Shown in pieces: positions 7,973-14,585 of a DNA stretch of 14,585 bases; within the stretch, counting starts at the first letter, position 1, and the number at the start of each line of letters is the position of its first letter. The stretch comes from Byssochlamys sp. IMV 00236. Taxonomy: Eukaryota; Ascomycota; Eurotiomycetes; Eurotiales; Thermoascaceae. Location: positions 1 to 14,585 of the forward strand of contig MSJH02000513.1 of assembly GCA_001931875.2 (NCBI GenBank), in the 5' to 3' direction. A program made the translations under genes and the position numbers. The notes below the pieces were generated by a model that saw nothing but the letters and a program-made list of their open reading frames with translations, was not told where the DNA came from and searched no databases.

Positions 7973-8668
7973 ATGGTGTCGGGTGAAAAGAGAGGACAAG
8001 CACAGGCCGAATGCTCCAGCAAGAAAACTAAGATCGACTTACCAAAAGATGTAGATTGGTGCATTTCTTCTGGAACGTCATTGTCTTTCAAGGCGTTTGT
8101 TGAAAAGTTTGAGCCATTGGATAGACGGTCGGCGGAACAGCGCTTCACAAACATCGCCACCAACTCCAAGTATTTCAAATCTGGTACTTCCAAGATCATA
8201 ATGACGAATTTCAAGACCTGGACTAACTCAGCCGATTATCTGATCTTCTGGTCAAAACGTATGCCGAAAAACAACATGAACAAGATCGTTCTTGAAATGG
8301 ACGAAGTCATTGACAAGGTGGCCACACAACGTACTGATTTGGTGAGGCAGTTTGTCATGAACAACCCCACCAATCAAGGTGCTCTCTGCCCATAGAGTGA
8401 CAAGGTCGACTTGAGGATATGTTGTACCTCTGCCGACAAAACCGACGATTTGAACAACATTGAGTTTGCAAAGAACATTAACAAAGACAAGTGTCACGTC
8501 AATCACGTCAACTATCGAAAGGGTTTTGAGGGAGGCCAAAAGTTAGCGTCGATCAGCTGTATCAGAAGGGAGATCTTCGTAAAGTCTGTGTTTTTGCTGG
8601 TGCGGTTAATGGACGTTGGAGAAAGTGATTATATCAAACCGTACCCATTTCACCATGATGGCGAATAA
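7973..8668 (+). pseudogene. Orphan coding region: lineage-specific gene or its recent pseudogene
   Basis: I do not recognise the protein. From ATG 7973 a frame of 140 codons runs to TAG 8393-8395, then continues open in the same frame to TAA 8668. If 8342-8395 is an intron (GTGAGG donor, CCCATAG acceptor, 54 nt, the same size as introns of the intact genes here), the product would be 213 aa. If not, the TAG truncates it. The N-terminus has a KKTK basic patch (possible nuclear signal). The body is rich in Lys, Asn and Thr with no membrane helix, including FKAFVEKFEPLDRRSAEQRF and IMTNFKTWTNSADYLIFWSK. The codon-like texture is far better than the surroundings. Further coding-like pieces in another frame follow to 8966 (next entry), which argues for a longer ancestral gene disrupted by a frameshift. 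It sits between mobile-element relics and may belong to a repeated family. Confidence 0.45.
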
Positions 8669-8966
8669 TGATATAGCCATGGAGTTCTGGAAGCGTCAAC
8701 AAAGCTCGCCATATATAACAGTTATGATGGCCTCCTCCATCCAGCCTGAAGTAATGGACAAATATACAAGCTGGGTACGTGGTTCTTGTTTCCCACCGTC
8801 AATGGAAAAAGAAGATGCAGGAACCATGGGAGATTGAGATCCTTCTGCTTAACACCAGTAGATCAACAAAGCAGTGGACGAAGCTGTAAAGAAATTTCTA
8901 CCATTTCAAGATGACGAAAAGGAGGGAGGGTATTCGGACATTAGAGGAATTAATCGGGATATATAG
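8616..8966 (+). pseudogene. Possible downstream part of the orphan coding region, other frame
   Basis: A second open frame (8616-8774) contains NNDIAMEFWKRQQSSPYI and SSIQPEVMDKYTSW. A GTACGT donor at 8775 and an acceptor at 8861 (intron of 87 nt, phase 0) would join it to 34 codons, INKAVDEAVKKFLPFQDDE up to a TAG at 8964-8966. The joined peptide reads naturally, but it is one frame away from the segment that ends at 8668, so a frameshift or a missed intron must lie between about 8520 and 8650. No domain is recognised. It is best viewed as the tail of the same decayed or misassembled gene. Confidence 0.3.
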
Positions 8967-9625
8967 ATAATGTATTGCCTGGACGATATGTGTACTTTTT
9001 GGTCAAGACATACATATAATTGGGGGAGAGTCTGTGTACGTTGTTAGAGGCTACGAAAGAGGAACTAGCCTGGTGGACCCAATAAGTAGAAATGAAAAAT
9101 AGATATTCCCGATTAGGATACCCTTCAAGGATCTTGCAGAAACTGGACCCAAGAGTTTATACCGAAGCCTTGGACACAGGATAAGGAGGGTCGCATCCAG
9201 AGTAATGAGAGCTCCCAGATTTGGATAAAAGAAGAAAAAGAACATTCTGCCAGTGTTTGAGAGCTGAAGGCGATTCTATTTACATTACAATCTTGCAATG
9301 AGTTGTATTTTCAGCCAGGAAAGAACCAGGGCAGTGACTAGGATGCTGGACAATATAACTGATAAAGGCTAGACAGGGTGGCGCTAAGGGCTTGAAGATT
9401 GATCTATAGAGAATAGGACGTATGAGGTAAGGGCGAGATGATTGGCGGTAGGTACAGATGAATAGAGAAAAGGGGAATAGGTGGATAGCCTAAGGACAAT
9501 AAGAATAATGTGATGATTGACGAAAGCTTCTATTAAATAAAAACAAATGAGGGTATTTATATAAAATTAGAAAAAATGTAATGTGATAAAAAAAAAAAAA
9601 AAAAAGAATCAGCTTGACTTATTGA
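8967..9625. other. Decayed sequence with A18 tract
   Basis: Short coding-like fragments are scattered in several frames on the plus strand, for example LLEATKEELAWWTQ near 9039-9083 and RLGYPSRILQKLDPRVYTEA near 9110-9169, but none is longer than about 40 codons without a stop. They could be remnants of a retroelement, which is unproven. The stretch 9400-9587 is purine-rich and non-coding, and ends in an A18 run (9588-9605). No gene is called. Confidence 0.35.
9588..9605. repeat. A18 homopolymer
   Basis: A run of 18 A residues after an AT-rich segment; possibly the tail of an old retroposed sequence on the plus strand. No target-site duplication was recognised. Confidence 0.9.
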
Positions 9626-10114
9626 GGTGCTAGCATTATGCATGAGTTTATAATGAATCGTGACATAAAAGTACAACTGGGAGATGAGCTACCTGAGCCC
9701 TCTCTTCAATTCCGTAAGGATATGTGTCAAATATGGAAATATAGAGCAAGAAGAGCCCATCTTTTGATAATGAAGATACAGAAGGAAACCTTTTTTTTTT
9801 CGCATTTCTAATAGACCGTCAGCACACTTAGGTGATGATCTATTATACAAAGAATACGCTCCGTCAATGAAAAGAGTTCGATTGTATAATGCTCAAAGAT
9901 GATACATGGATATGAATCTGAGAACCTGGAGGAACGTTTGTAAATTTGTATAGCACAGACTAATATTTATTATGGCATTTCACTAATGAGAACTACCTAT
10001 ATGAGGTTATATAGCGACCATTACCTCAAACTACTTCATAATGATGCATATGAAGAAATCATTAAACTGTTGTTTCCTTGGATTATCAGAGACAAAGAAA
10101 AGTGCGTCAAGTGA
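9626..10114 (+). pseudogene. Unidentified coding relic broken by a T10 frameshift, a TGA and a second shift
   Basis: Four adjoining segments read like one protein. Segment one (9626-9790; ATG at 9638) includes NRDIKVQLGDELPEPSLQFR and WKYRARRAHLLIMKIQKE, then meets a T10 run (9791-9800). One base less in that run would lead straight into segment two (9801-9898; NRPSAHLGDDLLYKEYAPSM), which ends at TGA 9899-9901. Segment three continues in the same frame (YMDMNLRTWRNVCKFV) to a TAG near 9950. A further single-base shift gives segment four, 9944-10114, with MRTTYMRLYSDHYLKLLHND and a TGA at 10112-10114. Each piece is too short to stand alone. I do not recognise a family; the charged and aromatic mix resembles mobile-element or multicopy fungal proteins. 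If the T10 is a sequencing error, part of the break would disappear, but the other two would remain. Confidence 0.45.
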
Positions 10115-10224
10115 ATATATTTTATTAAGATTAAAGAACAAAAAGCCAAAGTGTGTGAGTAGCAAAATGAAGTTTTTATTAGAGTAAGCAATAGTTTGAT
10201 TTCCAAAGAGAGAGAGTTTTGAAT

Positions 10225-10339
10225 AAGTAGAGATTTTTCTTTTGATAGCCAAGTTTAGAAAGCAAGTAGAGATTTTTTGTTTTTGATAACCAAAATAGAG
10301 AGCAAGTAGATTTTCTTTTTTTTTTTTTTTTTTTTTTTT
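10225..10339. repeat. Degenerate ~40-bp tandem repeats running into a T24 tract
   Basis: Units begin AAGTAGAGATTTTT at 10225 and 10264, with a third shortened one at 10304. Each carries TTTTGATAACCAA-like sequence and an AGAAAGC or AGAGAGC ending. The third unit dissolves into an uninterrupted run of 24 T (10316-10339), which on the minus strand would be an A-tail. Confidence 0.7.
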
Positions 10340-10636
10340 CCAGAAGGCCACATTAACCCTGTCTGTCAACCCAAGACTGCCACTGATGCCACCAACTGAC
10401 TGCTGTCCCTAATAATTACTAAGCATAATCATCCTGGAACAATACTCAAGACTCAATCTCAAGGGAACAAGGAAAATCTCAGAGCTTCAACGTACAAAGA
10501 GTGCACTTCTAAGTACCTAGGACGAAGCAAAGGAGATTACGCCTTTCATTAAGAACAACAGCAGGACGATGCCAACAGTAGCTTGCGTCAAAGGTTACCC
10601 AGCATAGAGAAGCAGCGACCTATCTGGTTAGTTGTT

Positions 10637-10655
10637 TATATATATATATATATAT
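10637..10655. repeat. (TA)n microsatellite
   Basis: A run of about nine TA dinucleotides, just before the 10-bp minisatellite. Confidence 0.85.
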
Positions 10656-10740
10656 TTTCTTGTAGCAGAGCTTGATAAAGTTTGGCATAGCTTTTGTTTT
10701 TTTTTTTCTTTCTTGTAGCATATGTTGGCATATTTTGGAA

Positions 10741-10844
10741 TAGTTTGGAATAGTTTGGAATAGTTTGGAATAGTTTGGAATAGTTTGGAATAGTTTGGAA
10801 TAGTTTGGAATAGTTTGGAATAGTTTGGAATAGTTTGGAATAGT
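10741..10844. repeat. Homogeneous 10-bp minisatellite (TAGTTTGGAA)
   Basis: Ten perfect copies of TAGTTTGGAA occupy 10741-10840, followed by the start of an eleventh (TAGT). They are preceded by one variant copy (TATTTTGGAA, 10731-10740). The lack of variation indicates recent expansion. Minus-strand frames across it are free of stops in every phase and yield an artificial 10-residue peptide repeat; these should not be called genes. Confidence 0.97.
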
Positions 10845-11138
10845 AAATCCATGGCGTTTCTTGAGGTTTCAAGACTTGGTTATATACTTACTCCAGAGCA
10901 ATATTCGTTAGCAGCAGGCATGGGTAGACATGAGCAAAGCTCTTCATGGGCTTTCCGACGTTGATAATCATGAGACAGACATTCACTAGCATTTTCAAGC
11001 ACTGATGATCGTTTGTAGGCATTGATAAGCACGATCAGGCGTCCACTGGTCTTTCCAGAGATTTGATAAGCATTTGATAAGTGTTTGAGTATTTGTTTGA
11101 TTATTTGAGTGTTTGATTTTTTAATTTTTTAATTCTTT
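10845..11138. other. Spacer between the two minisatellites
   Basis: It holds a 37-codon plus-strand ORF (10851-10964, beginning MAFLEVSRLGYILTPEQY), too short to call. Several degenerate GATAAGCA/TTTGATAAG words at about 11010-11100 shade into the GAATGTTT repeat. No gene is called. Confidence 0.35.
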
Positions 11139-11220
11139 GAATGTTTGAATGTTTGAATGTTTGAATGTTTGAATGTTTGAATGTTTGAATGTTTGAATGT
11201 TTGAATGTTTGAATGTTTGA
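11139..11220. repeat. Homogeneous 8-bp minisatellite (GAATGTTT)
   Basis: About ten perfect copies of GAATGTTT (82 nt), flanked by degenerate versions (gagtgtttga before, gagtgcttgagc after). It looks like a core expanded from an older, diverged TTTGAxTG-rich array. It is 295 bp from the 10-bp array. Confidence 0.96.
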
Positions 11221-11790
11221 GTGCTTGAGCGTATTGATAAGCAGTAGCAAGTATTTTTTTGAGCATTAGCGAGTAGCAGAGGTTTCTAAGGAGAGGCCAT
11301 TATGATAGAGTAAGATGCATCAGGAACCATGAAATAGAGCCAGCAAAAGTGTATTTTCTAAACGATGACATTAGTTATATGTACTTTGAGATCACCCAGA
11401 CGCTGTTATACCTTTTCAACATAGGGAATAATAAAATAATAAAAGTATAGGAGAATTTTTAAAAGAGATAAAGAATAAAGATAAAGAAAAAAAGGAAAAA
11501 GGACAAGAATGATGGTCTCTTTTATAGTTTTTTTGTTTACGTGAGTCATGTTATTTAAACTGAAAATATATGACTCATTCCTTCTTTCCCCAGTAATGTA
11601 TGAATATATAAATAACGCACTTTCTATCTTATCCATATTGGAGCATATCCGAGCATCCGAACGCCTCCTCCTCTTTTCGTTTGCATATTTTTTTCACGGC
11701 CCCTTCCTTTTCTGCGGCCGCTTGTACACATAATGTTGACCTCTCACACGCATACACATACACACACACACGTATTATTTTTTTTTCATT
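11221..11790. other. AT-rich region without a gene
   Basis: It contains A-rich and T-rich tracts, a more GC-rich patch at about 11640-11725 with a GCGGCCGC site, and an imperfect CA-rich run at about 11745-11771. The patch and CA run could be a promoter, but no confident gene follows. Confidence 0.35.
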
Positions 11791-11955
11791 ATGATTGCTT
11801 CACTTTTCTCATTTCCAATATGCATTTTTCTATTTTTCTGGTCGTTTTCTTTAAGAATGAATAAAAAATGTAAGACGAGAATCAAATGTACAAGGGAAAA
11901 GATTGAGAGGGGTGCGGCATCCTTTAAAAATGCAGCTGATAGTAAACAGAAATAA
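11791..11955 (+). CDS. Possible 54-aa small protein (weak)
   Basis: An ORF of 54 codons begins with a hydrophobic stretch (MIASLFSFPICIFLFFWSFS), which would suit a signal peptide or membrane anchor. A basic segment follows (NKKCKTRIKCTREK), then a short polar tail. It follows a CA-rich and T-rich leader. There is no recognised domain, and an ORF of this size is expected by chance in such DNA, so this is only a candidate. Confidence 0.2.
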   Translation: MIASLFSFPICIFLFFWSFSLRMNKKCKTRIKCTREKIERGAASFKNAADSKQK

Positions 11956-12043
11956 GGCTTTTCTCAAAGAGCACTAGACTGCCGATTCTGTGAAACACAC
12001 GCAACTGATTCCATTCCAGTTGTTGTTTGTCAATCAAAGAAAG

Positions 12044-12057
12044 TCAATCATGATTGA
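12044..12057. promoter_or_regulatory. 14-bp perfect palindrome
   Basis: TCAATCATGATTGA is a perfect inverted repeat, seven bases before the nested hairpin at 12065. It could be a dimeric transcription-factor site; no particular factor is implied. Confidence 0.3.
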
Positions 12058-12064
12058 TCTATTT

Positions 12065-12118
12065 GGTTAGCCACTATGATTTTTTGCTAAAAATAGCCAA
12101 AATCAAATCACTCTAACC
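12065..12118. repeat. Nested inverted repeat / hairpin
   Basis: Outer arms GGTTAG (12065-12070) and CTAACC (12113-12118) enclose middle arms TGATTTT (12077-12083) and AAAATCA (12099-12105). Those enclose inner arms GCTA (12086-12089) and TAGC (12094-12097) around an AAAA loop. All 17 pairs are Watson-Crick, with small internal loops. It could be an RNA hairpin, a remnant of a small inverted-repeat element, or chance. Confidence 0.5.
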
Positions 12119-13557
12119 TTCATATATCAAAATCTGTTTATCAAACATGAACATAACTGGCTTAGGAAAACATAAGAGCGTGTAGTGTTTTTTATTTTTA
12201 TTTTTAGTGCACATGAAAAAAGGGGTAAAAGGTAAAATGATTATCCTCTATTCTCTATTGTTATATCCTTATCCTTTTCCCTTATGCTTGTGAAATGTAG
12301 ATCAACATTAGCGACGATTGTGATTGTGATAATTTTAATGACTATACGTTCATTTTTATAGTAAAGCAATGGAACTTCCAAGTCTGCATAAACTATTTCA
12401 AATGGCGCTCGAAACAGGATGGATTGCAAAGGTACGCGACATACTTTATATAGTTCCTTATTGTTATGGATATTTGCGTATCATGAATGAGAGTTATTAT
12501 CAAATGTGTGATTGATTGAGTGATGAGAAAGGGTATTGTTAATGAAAAAGAATATGAATACGTGAATGTCAAAAGGATAAAAAATAAGCATTATATGGAA
12601 TAAAATAGTAGAGAGTAACAATGTGATGGCAGAACAGCTCACCACTGTAATAATGAATGTTATCATTTAGTTGATCAAGTGTAGCCTTTGCTTTGTCGAC
12701 TCCTATAGTTAATACTGTCAAGGATACTTGTAAACACAACAGTGCATGCATTTGATATTTGTTTTATTCATAATCAAGCTTAACGTTGGTTCATTTCCTT
12801 AAAGGGAAAATGCGCTCTAATCGAAAGATCAATCTCATTTTTTTTATTATCAGCAACATAGGTTTAAATACAACGAAGACAGATTGCAGGTGCGTAATAT
12901 TTGTTGACCAACTTTTGGTGTACAGACGTATTCAGCTTGACTTGAGGCAGTTTATATGATGTAGATTACTTTTTGGCACAGAGTTGCTTGTATTGACCAT
13001 AGTGATGATGTGATCTTTAAGCTTCAGAAAGTGAAACAGATGCCACTGTTTTGAGATCAGAGCCAACTTTAAACAGATTCCATTATTCTTCCAGTTCTTC
13101 CATTTCGTGATTGTATTCATAAAACTCCATTGTCTACTTCTTTGATTGATCTACTCAAAAGCTACTTGTTAGTATTTTACAATCACATTTATATCTTCAA
13201 GATCAAGCCTTGCTTTAAGCCATATATTCATCCATTTTTTATTATCCTAGAGTAATGTTGAGCTTTGATCCCTTTGCATACAGTGTACTGGCACTAGGAT
13301 CTGGTCATGTGAACCCTCTAAGTGAATCAGATCCATCAAGCTATATGAGAATTGATTAACAGCACACTAGAGTTGTGTAGACAATCCAGAAGATCATAGT
13401 TGATCTGTACTAGTGATAGTCCATAAACGATGCCTCAATGCATGTGTTTGACCCTGTAGAAAACACAATCGACCCCTCTAAAGTGAATTCATGAACCGTA
13501 CACGGGACTAGCGTAGATATTCGAAAAGGTCACTGGCCTATGATAGAGGAGCATTCA

Positions 13558-13577
13558 TGAACAAACACGTTTGTTCA
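13558..13577. repeat. Near-perfect palindrome with 9-bp arms
   Basis: TGAACAAAC and GTTTGTTCA flank a 2-bp centre (AC). It could be a regulatory dimer site or the end of an old inverted-repeat element. Confidence 0.45.
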
Positions 13578-14049
13578 GTCATCGACGTATGAGCATGTTT
13601 AGTTAGGTTTATAAAAAAAAAGATTAAAAAAAGGGGGAAGAATATATTTATTCACATACTTCTTTGTTATTTTTTGCGTGCGACCATTTTGAAATCTTTA
13701 TGCTAATACTTTTCACTTTTGGTTTATGCTTCTCTTACAGATTTTACTTCTTTGTCTAAACACGTTTGATTCTCTTTGGTATGCGGCTGAAGAGTCTCTA
13801 ATAGAGTGTTTTATGTGTTTTATATTGTCCTTTTTTCATATTTCCTTTTTTGAAAAGAGTAATATAAAAAAACATCAAGCGTGCAAAAATACAAGCAATG
13901 AAATTACTATTGATAGTTTATGGATCAAAATGCTTTTAGGTATCAATGTCTTTTTCTTTGAGATAAAGATAAATGCAACCTGCGTCTATTTTAAGCTCAG
14001 GATCGTGCACTTTTTTGGATCATCCTATGGATGCCCATGTTTAGCAGTA

Positions 14050-14367
14050 CTAGAAGTTGATGCCTTGGCTGGCATCATAGGGGTAAACCCAGCTATTCAT
14101 ATGTGAGCGACCATCATATTACACGTACGGCCGCTTGGGTCTTTCTCTTTTCTATTGATGATCCGGTTTCCTTTTACCTGAGCAAAGCTCTCACATAAGG
14201 CTGCCCAAATCCACCAGTGATGGCTGTCGGATGAAAGCTAATGGTGGATAGACATTATAGGGTCTTGAATATCCTAACCGCATACTATACATCCAACCAC
14301 TTCTTCGAGACATTGGGGGTCCTCCACTACCCTTCCAAGTTTGCACACCCACTGGGTTATACCGCGA
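14050..14367 (-). CDS. Possible 3' end of a minus-strand spliced gene (weak, unresolved frame)
   Basis: On the minus strand a stop-free stretch (14367-14194, 58 codons) includes YNPVGVQTWKGSGGPPMSRR and MRLGYSRPYNVYPPLAF. In a neighbouring frame, a segment ending GGFGQPYVRALL can be spliced over 14177-14093 (GTAAAA donor, ATAG acceptor, 85 nt) to SWVYPYDASQGINF and a TAG at 14052-14050. Gly, Tyr and Pro richness and higher GC make coding plausible. However, the two frames disagree and I could not connect them or find an upstream exon before the window edge. A plus-strand frame through the same DNA is also open for about 49 codons. No family is recognised. Confidence 0.25.
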
Positions 14368-14585
14368 CTAGTAGATGAAGGAGTAGTATAGGGGGCCACG
14401 GGAAGGCAGAAGGGGTGATTAACTAAGTGAAGGATATGTAAGACTACATAACAAGAAGGATATCCAGGGAGGACAGCGCTGTCCAGGTTGGAGGGGTATG
14501 GTCATGGAGGTGAGAGGCTTTTAAAAGACCAAGGTAAGGACAGGCGGGTGAGTCATGGGTCATCCAGCTGTGGGTGTCTCTGCTT
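14368..14585. other. GC-richer window edge, unassigned
   Basis: Composition is clearly less AT-rich than the preceding 3 kb. It contains a perfect 14-bp palindrome, GGACAGCGCTGTCC (14471-14484), and plus-strand donor-like GTAAGG and GTGAGT words. I see no frame I can assign; it may belong to a gene or repeat continuing beyond the window. Confidence 0.3.

Larger units (their letters stand above)
10115..10740. other. Repeat-rich spacer with weak coding-like fragment
   Basis: It contains the 40-bp degenerate repeats and the T24 tract (10225-10339), a (TA)n run (about 10637-10655), and a weakly coding-like plus-strand frame at 10400-10552 with STYKECTSKYLGRSKGDYAF. That frame is followed, after a single TAA, by an open continuation (QQQDDANSSLRQRLPSIEKQ). 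No start codon, domain or splice context supports a gene; it may be another relic. Confidence 0.35.
11956..13725. other. AT-rich region with hairpin, palindromes and unresolved small exons
   Basis: No confident gene. It includes a 14-bp palindrome (12044-12057), the nested hairpin at 12065-12118, and several ORFs of 60-62 codons that look random. Plus-strand exon-like segments at 12369-12431 (MELPSLHKLFQMALETGWIA then K and a GTACGC donor), 12854-12889 (CAG before, GTGCGT after) and 12936-12959 share a phase, but the first intron would be 422 nt. Competing minus-strand frames (for example VDKAKATLDQLNDNIHYY near 12630-12700) are equally plausible. The stretch 13280-13580 has short inverted and direct repeats and may be a decayed element. 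Confidence 0.35.

Noticed and set aside
10031..10369. Minus-strand 112-codon ORF
   Set aside because: It runs through the T24 tract and degenerate repeats (polylysine and Ile/Leu/Phe-rich) and is antisense to the better coding relic ending at 10114.
10628..10872. Two minus-strand ORFs (74 and 78 codons) with a repeating YSKLFQTIPN peptide
   Set aside because: They arise because the 10-bp minisatellite has no stop in any minus-strand phase; their ends lie in simple sequence.
11292..11310. GGAGAGGCCATTATGATA resembling the end of the Tc1 transposase at 6562-6580
   Set aside because: The similarity does not extend beyond about 18 nt and no transposase frame lies upstream; likely coincidence.
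12569..12751. Minus-strand 60-codon ORF beginning MHALLCLQ
   Set aside because: Part of it looks coding, but no neighbouring exons, domain or termination context could be built; left as an alternative in the regional note.
13726..14106. Plus-strand 126-codon ORF rich in Phe, Leu, Ile and Cys
   Set aside because: Its composition is what T-rich DNA gives by chance, there is no domain, and the tail overlaps a competing minus-strand candidate. Possible but unsupported.

Overview
The window looks like nuclear DNA of an early-diverging filamentous fungus, most likely of the Mucoromycota (Mucorales-like). The basis is AT-rich sequence, frequent introns of 53-59 nt with GTAWGT-type donors and CTAAC/CTAAA branch sites, AATAAA-like signals just after stop codons, and a decayed Tc1/IS630-type transposase of a kind I associate with Mucorales. 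No search could be run, so the organism call is an inference.

The left part (about 1-5.6 kb) holds the real genes. A four-exon PIN/auxin-efflux-carrier-like membrane transporter (125-1562, +) is followed by 1.7 kb without a confident gene. Next come a two-exon 73-aa membrane protein of the PLDc_N type (3242-3517, +), a possible two-exon orphan gene (3628-4003, +), and an intronless 130-aa serine-rich, probably disordered protein (4219-4611, +). A four-exon TMEM230 homologue lies on the minus strand (5602-5093) and is convergent with the 130-aa gene. The three recognisable proteins are all membrane proteins (one transporter, one likely vesicle-trafficking factor, one of unknown role). Nothing suggests a shared pathway; the clustering looks like ordinary gene-dense fungal DNA.

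The middle part (about 5.9-11.3 kb) is a graveyard of mobile or repeat-derived DNA. It contains a 5'-truncated, frameshifted Tc1/IS630 transposase (5972-6576), a stop-free stretch carrying an in-frame A20 run (6598-6855), a 120-bp tandem duplication (7503-7733), an orphan coding region (7973-8966), and a second coding relic broken inside a T10 run (9626-10114). It also contains long A or T tracts and two homogeneous minisatellites, with 10-bp units (10741-10844) and 8-bp units (11139-11220).

The right part (about 11.3-14.6 kb) is AT-rich and has no confident gene. It holds small uncertain ORFs, a nested hairpin (12065-12118), several short palindromes, candidate small exons, and a more GC-rich right edge where the 3' end of a minus-strand gene may enter. 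I found no convincing new multi-gene system. The most worthwhile leads are the two orphan coding relics and the two small orphan genes.
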